A stretch of 64,000 bases of DNA from Pseudoxanthomonas kalamensis DSM 18571 (lineage in GTDB: Bacteria; Pseudomonadota; Gammaproteobacteria; Xanthomonadales; Xanthomonadaceae), in assembly GCF_010211745.1 (NCBI RefSeq), contig NZ_PDWQ01000001.1, positions 1-64,000 on the forward strand, in the 5' to 3' direction. The notes under the pieces are model-generated. The model saw only the letters and a list, made by a program, of their open reading frames with translations, was not told the DNA's origin and ran no database searches. The translations under genes and the position numbers were made by a program. Positions 36,228 through 45,582 of this stretch are shown one piece after another (position 1 is the stretch's first letter; every line of letters begins with the position of its first letter).

Positions 36228-36563
36228 TCATCCGCTGATTTCCCGTACCTGCAGCCGCGGCGCCTGCCGGCAATGCAGTTGCCAGCAACGACCGCCGACC
36301 TGCAGCGCCAGGGTCGCCTGGGCGGCATCGCCTGCGCCGGGACCGGACAGCCGCCAGGGCTGTGCCTGCATGCGCAGCAGCAGGGCGCGGGCGGCGGGAC
36401 GGGCGGCGACGGCGGCATCGCCCAGAAGATCGACCACGGCCGCCGCGTCCGGCTGGCGCAGGCCGCGCAGCGCCTGCGGACCGGGCGGTTGCTGCCCGCG
36501 CTGGTTGCGGCCGCAGGCGGCGATCAGCGCCTCGCGCGGGGTTCCGTAGATGTGCATGTCCAT
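36228..36563 (-). CDS. Small T6SS-linked protein of unknown function
   Basis: A 111-residue protein with a short N-terminus (MDMHIYGTPREALIAACGRN) and an Ala/Arg-rich second half including LLRMQAQPWRL. The ATG has AAGGAG nine bases upstream, arguing for real expression. There is no PAAR motif or signal peptide, and no family was recognised. It lies 44 bases after clpV and 41 bases before vgrG on the same strand, so it may assist spike assembly or loading; that is guesswork from position. Confidence 0.65.
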   Translation of the reverse strand: MDMHIYGTPREALIAACGRNQRGQQPPGPQALRGLRQPDAAAVVDLLGDAAVAARPAARALLLRMQAQPWRLSGPGAGDAAQATLALQVGGRCWQLHCRQAPRLQVREISG

Positions 36564-36607
36564 TGCGGTGCTCCTTGCGGTGAAAAATCTTCCCTGCAGT
36601 GCCGGCT

Positions 36608-39349
36608 TCACGCGATTCTGTACTTGAACGCGCCCTTCTTGTCGGCCGACACCTTGATGCTCTCGATTCTACCGCCCTCGGCCATTCTTGCCAGCACGGT
36701 TTCGGCGATCTCCGGCAACAGGTTGCCATTGAGGATGTGATCGACGTTGCGGGCGCCGCTGTCGACTTCGGTACAGCGCGCCAGCACCGCTTCGACCAGA
36801 CTGTCGTCCCAGCTGAACGCGGCCTTGTGGTTGGCCAGCACGCGGTCGCGGATGCGGCCCAGCTTGAGCGCGATGATGGCGGCCAGCACCTCGTCGCCGA
36901 TCGGGTAGTACGGCACCACCTTCAGGCGACCGAGGAAGGCCGGCTTGAACGATTTCATCAGCACCGGACGCAATGCCTCGGCCAGGTCGTCGGCGGCGGG
37001 CAGTTCGGCCGCCGGCTTGTTCAGGCAGGACTGCATGATCTGCGCCGAACCGATGTTGGAGGTGAGGATGATCAGGGTGTTGCGGAAGTCGATCTCGCGG
37101 CCTTCGGCGTCGTCCATCATGCCCTTGTCGAACACCTGGAAGAACATTTCCAGCACGTCCGGATGCGCCTTCTCGACCTCGTCCAGCAGCACCACGCTGT
37201 ACGGCTGCCGGCGCACCGCCTCGGTCAGCACGCCGCCTTCGCCGTAACCGACATAGCCGGGCGGCGAGCCTTTCAACCCGGACACGCTGTGCGCTTCCTG
37301 GTATTCGCTCATGTTGATGGTGACCAGCTTGCGCTCGCCGCCGTACAGGATGTCGGCCAGCGCCAGCGCGGTTTCGGTCTTGCCGACGCCGGACGGGCCG
37401 ACAAACATGAACACGCCGCGCGGCTTGTTGGGGTCTTCCAGCTTGGCGCTGGCCGTGCGCACGCGCTGGGCCACCGCGTCCAGCGCATGGTCCTGACCGA
37501 TGACCCGCTCGCGCAGCAGCGGCGCCAGATTGCGCACGGTACGGATCTCGTCCTTGACCATGCGCCCCAGCGGAATGCCGGTCCAGGCCGAAACGATCTC
37601 GGCAACCACGGTGCCGTCCACCTGCAGCGGCACCATCGGCGCCTCACCCTGCAACTGCCGCAACTGGTCCTGCAGCGCTTCCAGTTCGGCCTGTTGCGGC
37701 GAAACCGCAGCAGCCTTCTTGGCGGTCTTCCTGGCTGCCTTCCTTGCCGGCTTGGGCGCGGACGATTCCGTGGCCTCGGCCCCCGGCGCCGGTGCCACCG
37801 ACGATTCCAGCGCCTCGCGCAAGGCGCGGATGCGCGCGGCCAGCGCCTGCTCCTGCTGTAGCCGGGCCTGGCTGTCGGCCAATACTTGTTGCGCCTGCGT
37901 CTGCTGTTCGTGCAGTTCCGCCAGCCGCTCGGTGTGCCGGCCGCCGCCACTGGCCGCTTCGCGCTGCAGCGCCGACAGTTCAGCGTCCAGTCGTTCCAGG
38001 TACTTGGCGGTGTCCTCGATGATCGCCGGGGTGGCGCTCTGGCCCAGGGCGACGCGGGCGCAGGCGGTGTCGAGCACCCCGACCGCCTTGTCCGGCAACT
38101 GCCGGCCGCTGATGTAGCGGTGCGACAGCCGCACCGCCTCGGTGATGGCCTCATCCAGCACGCGGATGCCGAAATGCTTTTCCATCAGCGGCACGATCCC
38201 GCGCAGCATCGCCGCGGCGATGTCTTCGCCGGGCTCCTCGACCTTGACCACCTGGAAGCGGCGGGCCAGCGCGGCATCCTTTTCGAAGTACTTCTTGTAT
38301 TCGCTCCAGGTAGTGGCGGCGATGGTGCGCAATTCGCCGCGCGCCAGCGCCGGCTTCAGCAGGTTGGCCGCGTCGTTCTGTCCGGCCTGGCCGCCGGCGC
38401 CGATCATGGTGTGCGCCTCGTCGATGAACAGGATGATCGGGTGCGGGCTCTTCTTGACCTCGTCGATGACGTTCTTGAGCCGGTTCTCGAATTCGCCCTT
38501 GACGCTGGCACCGGCCTGCAACAGACCCATGTCGAGCACGTGCAGCTCGACCCCGCGCAGCACCTCGGGCACGTCGCCGACAGCGATCCGCAGCGCCAGT
38601 CCTTCCACCACCGCGGTCTTGCCGACGCCGGCCTCGCCGGTGAGGATCGGATTGTTCTGCCGGCGCCGCATCAGGATGTCGACCAGCTGGCGGATCTCGC
38701 CGTCGCGGCCGACCACCGGGTCGATGTGGCCGTCGCAGGCGCGCTGGGTCAGGTTGGTGGTGAACTGGTCCAGCGCCGGGGTTTTCGACAGGCCCGGGGC
38801 CGGCGTCTCGGCCATCCCGTCCGCGTCGCCGTCCTGCGGCGCCTGCGCATCGGCGAAGCGCACCCCTTCGCCGGCCTCGCACGAGCCTTCGGTCAGTTTT
38901 GCGAAATCGTGCTTGAGTTCTTCGCGCTTGAATCGCACGAACAGCTTGGAACCGCGATAGGCCAGTTGCGCCAGGTCCGGTTCGGTCAACAGGGCCAGCA
39001 GCAGGTGTCCGCTGCGGATGCGGCTGGTTTCCGAGTCCAGTGAGGCGATCAGCCAGGCATGTTCGAACAGCGCCGGCAGGTGCGGCGAGAACACCGGCGT
39101 GCGCGCGTTGCCGGTGTGGAAGCGGCCAATCTCTTCTTCCAGATCGCGCTGCAGCGCATCGGTGGCGATGCCGCTGCGGCGCGCGATCAGGCTGAAGTCG
39201 CTGTCGTGCTGCTCCAGCAGGGCCAGGAACAGGTGCTCCAGATCGACTTCGTAGTTGCCGCGGGCGATGCACAGGTTGGCGGCGCGTTGCGCGGCCTGGC
39301 GGCAGGTGTCGTCCAGTTTGCCGATCAATGTCTTCAGGTTGATGCTCAT
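36608..39349 (-). CDS. clpV: T6SS disassembly ATPase ClpV
   Basis: A 913-residue AAA+ ATPase (TssH) that recycles contracted TssB/TssC sheaths. The N-domain (1-155) is followed by Walker A GEAGVGKT (238-245) and Walker B ILFIDEAH (306-313). A coiled-coil middle region (about 445-515) precedes the second Walker A, GPSGVGKT (651-658). A Lys/Ala-rich insertion (KPARKAARKTAKKAAA, 533-548) interrupts the linker before the second AAA domain, which is unusual for ClpV. It is downstream of tssG with a 38-base gap. Confidence 0.95.
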   Translation of the reverse strand: MSINLKTLIGKLDDTCRQAAQRAANLCIARGNYEVDLEHLFLALLEQHDSDFSLIARRSGIATDALQRDLEEEIGRFHTGNARTPVFSPHLPALFEHAWLIASLDSETSRIRSGHLLLALLTEPDLAQLAYRGSKLFVRFKREELKHDFAKLTEGSCEAGEGVRFADAQAPQDGDADGMAETPAPGLSKTPALDQFTTNLTQRACDGHIDPVVGRDGEIRQLVDILMRRRQNNPILTGEAGVGKTAVVEGLALRIAVGDVPEVLRGVELHVLDMGLLQAGASVKGEFENRLKNVIDEVKKSPHPIILFIDEAHTMIGAGGQAGQNDAANLLKPALARGELRTIAATTWSEYKKYFEKDAALARRFQVVKVEEPGEDIAAAMLRGIVPLMEKHFGIRVLDEAITEAVRLSHRYISGRQLPDKAVGVLDTACARVALGQSATPAIIEDTAKYLERLDAELSALQREAASGGGRHTERLAELHEQQTQAQQVLADSQARLQQEQALAARIRALREALESSVAPAPGAEATESSAPKPARKAARKTAKKAAAVSPQQAELEALQDQLRQLQGEAPMVPLQVDGTVVAEIVSAWTGIPLGRMVKDEIRTVRNLAPLLRERVIGQDHALDAVAQRVRTASAKLEDPNKPRGVFMFVGPSGVGKTETALALADILYGGERKLVTINMSEYQEAHSVSGLKGSPPGYVGYGEGGVLTEAVRRQPYSVVLLDEVEKAHPDVLEMFFQVFDKGMMDDAEGREIDFRNTLIILTSNIGSAQIMQSCLNKPAAELPAADDLAEALRPVLMKSFKPAFLGRLKVVPYYPIGDEVLAAIIALKLGRIRDRVLANHKAAFSWDDSLVEAVLARCTEVDSGARNVDHILNGNLLPEIAETVLARMAEGGRIESIKVSADKKGAFKYRIA

Positions 39350-39387
39350 GCTGCGGGGTCGTCCTTGAGTGGGGTGCAAAGCGCTGG

Positions 39388-40476
39388 CTACTGCAGCGCG
39401 TGGATGGTGTAGCGGGTGTCCGAGCGCTGTTGCGACTGCGACCGGGTGGTCAGATAGGTGTCCCAGCCGAGGCGGACGCCGTTGTCCTTGTCCAGCGCGC
39501 TGCCGCCGACGTCCTGCGCGTTCAGCACCAGCCGCACTTCGTATTCCAGCGTCACCCCGGTCAGCAGGGTCACCCACTTGGCCAGCGCCTTGGCCGCCTG
39601 GCCGTTGGGCAGGAAATCGTCGAAATCGCGCCGATCCAGCGGCCCGACCCACAGCCGCAGGCGCAGGTCGCGCTGCCAGACCCGGTCGCCGGCCAGCGCC
39701 GATGCGCCCAGCCGCGCATTGCCGAGGCCGAGCCGCGTGCGCGCCTGCGCCGGCACCGGATACCAGGCACCGACGAACTGCTCGACCCGGATATCGGCGC
39801 GGAAGTAATCGGACAGGATGCGCTGCAGTTGCGCCGCCGACACCGGATGCTGGCGGATGGCGCCGGCATAGTGGGCGACCGCGGGATCGAACACGTCGCC
39901 TTCGCCATCGACCATGCGTTCGCGCAGCGCGCGCTGGCCCATGCCGGCCAGCGCCAGCACCAGCGGCAGGAAGCGCTCGCGCTGATCCATCTCGTACTGC
40001 ACCGGCAACCGGTACTTCTTCCACGCGGCGTAGTGCAGCAACGCGGCGCGGTTGAGGAAGATGTCGAGAAAGGCGCGCGGCGTGCGGTCGCGTTCGTAGA
40101 TCTCCCGCTGCGCCAGCAGCTCGGTGTAGTGGCTCGGCAGCACGCCGTTGGCGCCGAGCAGGCCGATGAAGGCCGGCGTCAGCTGCACCTGGCCCAGGTT
40201 CTCCATGGTCACCGCATGGTCGATCGCCGCATCCTTCTCCAGCCGCACGCCGTCGCCGGAGTACGACTCGATGTGCTCGATCTCGCTGGGCGGAAACGCC
40301 AGCGACACGCTGTTGCGGAAACGCACCCGCGCCGGCAGCGGATCGTTGCCGCTGTTGGCCTGGCGGCGGAACAGGTGCTCCAGCACCCGCATCGCCTGGA
40401 AGAAACCGAAGCGGTGCGGGTCGCGCAGCAGCCGTTGGGCTACGCCAGGATCGACTCGCCGTTTCGCGGTTTGCAT
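39388..40476 (-). CDS. tssG: T6SS baseplate protein TssG
   Basis: A 362-residue TssG of the TssEFGK wedge. DPHRFGFFQAMRVLEHLF near the N-terminus, VRFRNSVSLAFPPSEI, LTPAFIGLLGANGVLPSHYTE and the C-terminal LRLWVGPLDRRDFDDFLP are characteristic. Its start lies 37 bases inside the end of tssF, in another frame. Translational coupling would help keep the wedge stoichiometry. Confidence 0.93.
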   Translation of the reverse strand: MQTAKRRVDPGVAQRLLRDPHRFGFFQAMRVLEHLFRRQANSGNDPLPARVRFRNSVSLAFPPSEIEHIESYSGDGVRLEKDAAIDHAVTMENLGQVQLTPAFIGLLGANGVLPSHYTELLAQREIYERDRTPRAFLDIFLNRAALLHYAAWKKYRLPVQYEMDQRERFLPLVLALAGMGQRALRERMVDGEGDVFDPAVAHYAGAIRQHPVSAAQLQRILSDYFRADIRVEQFVGAWYPVPAQARTRLGLGNARLGASALAGDRVWQRDLRLRLWVGPLDRRDFDDFLPNGQAAKALAKWVTLLTGVTLEYEVRLVLNAQDVGGSALDKDNGVRLGWDTYLTTRSQSQQRSDTRYTIHALQ

Positions 40477-42269
40477 TCGATTAGGACCTCGCCGGAGCCG
40501 GCAGATTTCAACACCAGTTGGGTAAAGCTGTTGGCATGCACGTACAGGCCGAAGAAGCGGTCCATCACCGCGGCGAACACACCGACGCCGTTGCCGACGA
40601 ACCCGCTTTCGTCGATGTCCAGGACGATCCTGACCCCGCGCACCACGCTGCCGAAGCGCTGCCCGCTCAGCCACAATGTTGCCGGCTCCTGGGCCAAGCC
40701 GACGATGCCTTCGATCTGGCGCCCGGTTACCGCCGACTGCGACAGGTCGTACAGGCGCAGCATTTCCTTCAGCGCCGGCAGCCCGCTCTGGGTCAGCGAC
40801 AGGGTGTTCAGCGACAAGTGCGAGATCAACCGCCACTGCGCGCCGCGTCCGCGCGCGAAGCGCAACGTGGGCGTCGGCTTGCGCAGCAGCGAAATCGTCC
40901 GCGCCGGGCTGCCGCCCTCCAGGCTCAGGTCGCCGCCGGACACGCCGTAGGCCAGCTGTGCCGGCAGGTCGCGGTTGGTGCAGCTCAGCTCCAGGCTGAC
41001 CACGTCGGTCTGCGGCGCCGCCGGGTCGAAGTTCAGGTCGACGAAGGACAGTTCGGTCTCGTGTCCGGGACTGCGCCGGGCCACGTCGGCGTCGCGCCGG
41101 GACAACCAGTACTGCGCGTTGCGGTCCGGATCCTCGCCGTGGTTCAGCGAATAGAACGGGCGGAAACGCACGATCTGTTCGCCCTGCGGGGTCTGCCGCA
41201 CGCGCTGCACCGAGTCGATCGAATACACCTCGTAGGCGAAGGCGCGGCGGGCGTCGGCCACCACCGGGTAGCTCTCGGTCTCGTGGGTGATGCGGATCGG
41301 TTCGCCATGCATCGGGAACAGGTTGACCACCGGCGTGCAGCCGCTGCGCAAGTGTTCGGGCGCCAGCGCCTCCAGCGTGCGCGCGCCCGCCGTTTCGCCC
41401 GGCGAACCGCGCAGCACCAGGTGCAGGACGAAGGCCTGCCCCGGCGTGCGCGGCAGCATCGACAGGTCGAGGTCGAAGAATCCGAATTTCTCCGGGAACG
41501 CGAACAGTTCGGTCAGCAGGCGGTAGGCCGGATGCGAACGCGCAGGGAAATCGATCAGCGCCTCGTCTTCGGCGAATCCCACTTGCCGCAACGGCACGGC
41601 CGGCAACGGCAGCCACTTGCCGGTGCCGGCCGGTTCCAGATACGCCTGCAGCACCTGCATCGACAGCGCATCGCGCAGCGCGGCGCGGAACGAGGGCTCG
41701 CCGTCCACGAACAGCCGCAGGCGCGCGGGCCAGCGTGCGGAGGCGTTTTCGCCCAGCAGATCGAAGCCCAGCGAAATCTGCCCGCCGCTACCGGCCGGCA
41801 GGCTGGTGGCCATCGGCGGATCGGCGACCACGAGATAGTCGGCGCGGCTCACCCGCAGCGGCGCCAGCAGCACGTCGTAGGCGGTGCGGAACCGGCAGCT
41901 CACCCCACGCACCTGGCGCGACTGCAGCACGGTGCCACGCGGCACCTGCACCGGCGCGCTCAGCTTGGACAAGGCCGGCCCCATGTCGAAGCAAGCGATC
42001 GAGCAGGACGGGAACGGCCGCAGGTAATGCGGATACAGCACTTCCAGCAGCGCTTCGGTGAATTCCGGGTAGTCGTCGTCGATCTTCTTGGAAATCCGCG
42101 CGCCGAGCAGGGCGAACGACTCGATCAGGCGTTCGACGTGCGGATCCTGGCTGCCGTCGGCCGACAACAGCAGCCGGTTGGCGATCTTGGGGTAACGTTC
42201 GGCGAATTCGCGTCCGTAGCGGCGCAGGTGCGACAGCTCGCGCTCGTAATAGGGCAGCAGGTCTTCCAT
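40440..42269 (-). CDS. tssF: T6SS baseplate protein TssF
   Basis: A 609-residue TssF. The N-terminal LLPYYERELSHLRRYGREFA, YPKIANRLLL and VERLIESFALLGARI are the most conserved part of the family, followed by FTEALLEVLYPHYLRPFPSC. Length is normal. It follows tssE by two bases and overlaps tssG by 37. Confidence 0.95.
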   Translation of the reverse strand: MEDLLPYYERELSHLRRYGREFAERYPKIANRLLLSADGSQDPHVERLIESFALLGARISKKIDDDYPEFTEALLEVLYPHYLRPFPSCSIACFDMGPALSKLSAPVQVPRGTVLQSRQVRGVSCRFRTAYDVLLAPLRVSRADYLVVADPPMATSLPAGSGGQISLGFDLLGENASARWPARLRLFVDGEPSFRAALRDALSMQVLQAYLEPAGTGKWLPLPAVPLRQVGFAEDEALIDFPARSHPAYRLLTELFAFPEKFGFFDLDLSMLPRTPGQAFVLHLVLRGSPGETAGARTLEALAPEHLRSGCTPVVNLFPMHGEPIRITHETESYPVVADARRAFAYEVYSIDSVQRVRQTPQGEQIVRFRPFYSLNHGEDPDRNAQYWLSRRDADVARRSPGHETELSFVDLNFDPAAPQTDVVSLELSCTNRDLPAQLAYGVSGGDLSLEGGSPARTISLLRKPTPTLRFARGRGAQWRLISHLSLNTLSLTQSGLPALKEMLRLYDLSQSAVTGRQIEGIVGLAQEPATLWLSGQRFGSVVRGVRIVLDIDESGFVGNGVGVFAAVMDRFFGLYVHANSFTQLVLKSAGSGEVLIECKPRNGESILA

Positions 42270-42271
42270 CG

Positions 42272-42763
42272 CTACGCCGCCGCGGATGCGCGCCGCGCAC
42301 GCTTGATCGAATAGTGGTTGGTGCTGGTCTGCAGCATGGCGTCGAAGCTGATCGGCTCGCGCGCCGGCTGGGTGTTGAGCAGGCCGTGGATGCTGAAGTG
42401 CAGCGCCGAGGTACTGCGCAAGCCGGTGTTGAACGCGACCTTGACGTTCGCCAGCCGCGGCTCGTGCCGCGCGATCGCCTGCTCCAGCGAGCGGCAGATC
42501 GCCGCGCGGTCATAGGCGTTGGCCAGGCTCATGCCGGAAAAGTCGCGCAGGCCGTAGGTCATCAGCGACTGCCGGCAATGCGGGAAAGCTTCAAGCTGGT
42601 CCTCGTCGTAGGCCGCACGGCTGTTCAGCAGCCCCTCCAGGTCACGTGCCACCGATTCCTTGTACTGTTCCAGCGACACCGACTTGAACGTGCCGGCCGC
42701 CGCCGCGCTCTTCGGCGCGTCGTCCAGCAGCTTTTCCAGCAGGCTGGGCTCGAATCCCTTCAT
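42272..42763 (-). CDS. tssE: T6SS baseplate protein TssE
   Basis: A 163-residue gp25/lysozyme-like baseplate component. VARDLEGLLNSRAAY and a YGLRDFSG segment precede the family core EPRLANVKVAFN, and IHGLLNTQPAREPISFDAM lies near the end. It sits between hcp and tssF, in the usual baseplate order, and the gap to tssF is two bases. Confidence 0.92.
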   Translation of the reverse strand: MKGFEPSLLEKLLDDAPKSAAAAGTFKSVSLEQYKESVARDLEGLLNSRAAYDEDQLEAFPHCRQSLMTYGLRDFSGMSLANAYDRAAICRSLEQAIARHEPRLANVKVAFNTGLRSTSALHFSIHGLLNTQPAREPISFDAMLQTSTNHYSIKRARRASAAA

Positions 42764-42856
42764 CCCCGGTTGCGCCCCGCTTCCTCGTTCGCGCCGGCCG
42801 GCTTGCGCCAGTCAGCGGCCGTTGCGGCTCCGTTGCGGAACCGGTACTGCACGAAA

Positions 42857-42885
42857 GTGCGGCGGCGGAGTCCACGCCACCGCAC
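42857..42885 (-). terminator. Possible transcription terminator or processing hairpin after hcp
   Basis: On the minus strand GTGCGGTGG and CCGCCGCAC can pair (nine pairs, one G-U) around an 11-base loop, followed by only TTT. It lies 11 bases past the hcp stop. Partial termination here would favour hcp over the downstream baseplate genes. Confidence 0.4.
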
Positions 42886-42895
42886 GGTTGCAACA

Positions 42896-43393
42896 TCAGA
42901 CGCTGTGCGTCGGCTTGTTGAGCGTCGGGCTCCACTGCGCGACCGCCTTGCCGCCGATGCCGCCTTCCGGCCTCTGCTGCTGGTAGGTCCACTTGATGGA
43001 ACCGAAGCTCAGCTGGACGGTTTCCTGCGGGATGCCGTCGGAACCGACGCTGATGGTCACGCGGTGCACCAGTACGTTCAGCAGTTCGACCAGGTAGTAG
43101 TTGATCGCCTTGCCGTCCTTGTCGGCACGGTAGAACTCGATCCGGGCCTTGGGGAAGGTGGTGCCGTTGGCCGCCGCCTGGTGCAGGGCGGTGGTCGACA
43201 GGTCGATCTGCTTGACGATCTCGATCGGCGACATCTCCACGCGGGCGGCGGTGTTGCCACCGACGCTGGAAGCGGTCGCCGAACGCGGCTGCAGTACGTC
43301 CTGGGTGAAGGATTCGATCTCGATCCAGTCCTTGTGCTCCTGGTCTCGCGACTCGCCCTTGATGGTGTCGATGTTGAGAAATGCATGCTGCAT
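42896..43393 (-). CDS. hcp: T6SS tube protein Hcp
   Basis: A 165-residue Hcp (TssD) that forms the hexameric inner tube. AFLNIDTIKGESRDQEHKDW at the N-terminus, AARVEMSPIEIVKQIDLST and the SFGSIKWTYQQQ C-terminal strand are typical. It lies downstream of tssC with a 145-base gap that contains a strong hairpin, and is followed by a possible weak terminator, compatible with separate control of its abundant product. Confidence 0.95.
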   Translation of the reverse strand: MQHAFLNIDTIKGESRDQEHKDWIEIESFTQDVLQPRSATASSVGGNTAARVEMSPIEIVKQIDLSTTALHQAAANGTTFPKARIEFYRADKDGKAINYYLVELLNVLVHRVTISVGSDGIPQETVQLSFGSIKWTYQQQRPEGGIGGKAVAQWSPTLNKPTHSV

Positions 43394-43435
43394 GATCTGG
43401 TTTTCCTTTGTTCCGTTCTTCCATGAGTAGGTGGA

Positions 43436-43451
43436 CCGGGCGTGCGCCCGG
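43436..43451. promoter_or_regulatory. Strong hairpin in the tssC-hcp gap
   Basis: CCGGGCG-TG-CGCCCGG is a perfect palindrome 42 bases upstream of the hcp start. It lacks a following T-run, so it is more likely an mRNA-stability or processing element than a terminator. Confidence 0.4.
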
Positions 43452-43538
43452 CGATTGGACTACGCAAAGCGAAATGCACTACGTTGCCAAACAGCAGGGT
43501 CTGCGCCCCCTTGATCGAACAGGTACCGCCAAAACCGG

Positions 43539-45032
43539 TTACGACTTCTTGGCCGCCGCCGGCAGTTCTGCCACCAAACGCAGCGAGACGGAAAGTTCGT
43601 CGAGCTGGAAATGCGGCCTGAGGAAGGCCACCGCGCGGTAGACGCCGGGCTTGCCCGGCACTTCCGAAACCTGGATCGAGGCCTCGCGCAGCGGGTACTG
43701 CGCCTTGGCTTCCTGGGTCGCGTTGTCGTCCAGCAGCACGTACTGGGCGATCCAGCGGTTGAGGAAATCCTCGACATTGCCCACCGAGGCGAAGCTGCCG
43801 ATCTTCTCGCGCATCATCGCCTTCAGGTAATGGGCGATCCGCGAAACGGCGAAGATGTACTGCAGCTGCGCCGACAGGATCGCGTTGGCGTTGGCCGCGT
43901 CGGTGTTGTACTTCTTGGCCTTCTGCGCCGACTGCGCGCCGAAAAACGCGGCGTAGTCGGTGTTCTTGCAATGCACCAGCGGGATGAAGCCGAGGTCGCT
44001 GAGCTCCTTCTCGCGACGGTCGGTGATGGCGATCTCGGTCGGGCACTTCAGCGCGACCTCGCCGTCGTCGGTGCGGAAGGTATGGGTGGGCAGCCCTTCG
44101 ACCAGGCCGCCGCCCTCCACCCCGCGAATCGCCGCGCACCAGCCGAAATCCTCGAACGCCTTGGTCAGGCGCGCGCCGAAGGCGTAGGCGGTGTTGCACC
44201 ACAGGTACTTGCCGTGGTCGCTGCCGTCGACGTCCTCGACGTAGTTGAATCCCTCGACGCTGGTGCCGTCCTTCGGGTTGTACGGCAGCCTGCCGAGGAA
44301 GCGCGGCAGGGTCAGGCCGACGTAACGCGAGTCTTCGGAGTCGCGCAGCGACTTCCACTTGGCATACTCGATGGTGTCGAACACCTTGGCCAGGTCGCGC
44401 GGCTTGCCCAGCTCGGTGAAACTTTCCAGGCCGAACATCTCCTCGTTGGCGGCGGCGATGAACGGCGCGTGCGCAGCGGCGGCCACGTGCGACATCTGCT
44501 CGGTGAAGTACATGTCCTCCGGCTGCCGGCCGATGTAGTAGTCGCCGAGCAGGGCGCCGAACGGCGAACCACCGAAGGTGCCGAATTCCTCCTCGTAGAC
44601 CTTCTTGAACAGCGCGCTCTGATCGAAATCGATCGCCGACTTGAAATCCTTGACCAGGTCCTTTTTCGGCGAGTTGAACACCTTGATCTTCAGCATCGAG
44701 CCGGTCGAGGTCTGCTCGCACAGGTAGTGCAGGCCGCGCCAGGTGCCTTCCAGCTGCTGGAATTCGGCGGCGTGCATGATCGCGCTGACCTGCTCGGAGA
44801 TCAGCCGGTCGAGCTCGGCCACCCGCGCGTCCAGGGTCAGGTTGAGGTTGTCCGAGACCACCACGGTGCCGTCCAGCACCTCGCGTGCCAGTTCGGAAAT
44901 GATGTCGCGGGCGCGCTCATGCTCGGCGCGCGACTTGGCGACCTTGCTCTGCTCGACGATCTGGTCGAGCAGTCCCAATTCTTCGACCGCTGCGCCCGGC
45001 TGGGCGGCGGCGCTGGTTGCGTTGGCGCTCAT
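43539..45032 (-). CDS. tssC: T6SS contractile sheath large subunit TssC
   Basis: A 497-residue VipB/TssC. ELDRLISEQVSAIMHAAEFQ and LEGTWRGLHYLCE in the N-terminal third, FGTFGGSPFGALLGDYYIG, LPRFLGRLPYNPKDG, the GKYLWCNTAYAFG segment and the C-terminal IQVSEVPGKPGVYRAVAFLR are family hallmarks. It is three bases after tssB. The sheath drives tube expulsion and is disassembled by ClpV. Confidence 0.97.
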   Translation of the reverse strand: MSANATSAAAQPGAAVEELGLLDQIVEQSKVAKSRAEHERARDIISELAREVLDGTVVVSDNLNLTLDARVAELDRLISEQVSAIMHAAEFQQLEGTWRGLHYLCEQTSTGSMLKIKVFNSPKKDLVKDFKSAIDFDQSALFKKVYEEEFGTFGGSPFGALLGDYYIGRQPEDMYFTEQMSHVAAAAHAPFIAAANEEMFGLESFTELGKPRDLAKVFDTIEYAKWKSLRDSEDSRYVGLTLPRFLGRLPYNPKDGTSVEGFNYVEDVDGSDHGKYLWCNTAYAFGARLTKAFEDFGWCAAIRGVEGGGLVEGLPTHTFRTDDGEVALKCPTEIAITDRREKELSDLGFIPLVHCKNTDYAAFFGAQSAQKAKKYNTDAANANAILSAQLQYIFAVSRIAHYLKAMMREKIGSFASVGNVEDFLNRWIAQYVLLDDNATQEAKAQYPLREASIQVSEVPGKPGVYRAVAFLRPHFQLDELSVSLRLVAELPAAAKKS

Positions 45033-45035
45033 CGC

Positions 45036-45539
45036 TTACTCCTGGTTCCCGGACTGGCCGAGCTTCTTCAGTTGTTCGGTGTTGTTCAGCACGTCGGTCA
45101 GCAGGTCTTCCAGCTTCTCGTTGCCGGCCAGCTTGTTGCGCAGGTCGGCCAGCTTGGTCCGCGCTTCCAGCAGCTTGCGCAGCGGCTCGACCTGTTCGAC
45201 CACGGATTCGGGGCGGAAGTCCTCAAGCGATTTGAACTTCAGCTCGACCGCGAATTCGCCGCCTTCGTCGCTGAGCTTGTTCGGCACCCGGTACACCGCG
45301 CGCGGGGCCATGCCCTCGAGCACCTCGTCGAAGTTGTCCATGTCCACCTCGACGAACTTGCGGTCCTTGATTCGCGGCAGCGCCTCCTCGGGCTGGCCGC
45401 TGAAATCGCCGAGCACGCCGACCACGAACGGGATTTCCTTCTGTTCGATCGCGTCGCCCTTCTCCACGTCGTAGGTGAGCTGGACCCGCGGCGGACGAAT
45501 CTTCTGCAAACGCTTCTGGACGCTTTCCTTCTTGGCCAT
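45036..45539 (-). CDS. tssB: T6SS contractile sheath small subunit TssB
   Basis: A 167-residue VipA/TssB. RVQLTYDVEKGDAIEQKEIP and FVVGVLGDFSGQPEE lead into the conserved RKFVEVDMDNFDEVLEGMAP. The C-terminal helix (KLLEARTKLADLRNKLAGNE) is the part that interacts with ClpV in homologs. It heads the sheath pair and follows the TPR lipoprotein gene after 43 bases. Confidence 0.96.
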   Translation of the reverse strand: MAKKESVQKRLQKIRPPRVQLTYDVEKGDAIEQKEIPFVVGVLGDFSGQPEEALPRIKDRKFVEVDMDNFDEVLEGMAPRAVYRVPNKLSDEGGEFAVELKFKSLEDFRPESVVEQVEPLRKLLEARTKLADLRNKLAGNEKLEDLLTDVLNNTEQLKKLGQSGNQE

Positions 45540-45582
45540 TTCCGGTATCTCCGTTGTTGCTTGCGTGACGGGGCCAGGCGCC

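Noticed and set aside
33391-36549. Very long plus-strand frame of more than 1000 codons over vgrG
   Set aside because: It is a shadow of the minus-strand vgrG in GC-rich DNA, with no domain, start site or operon context.
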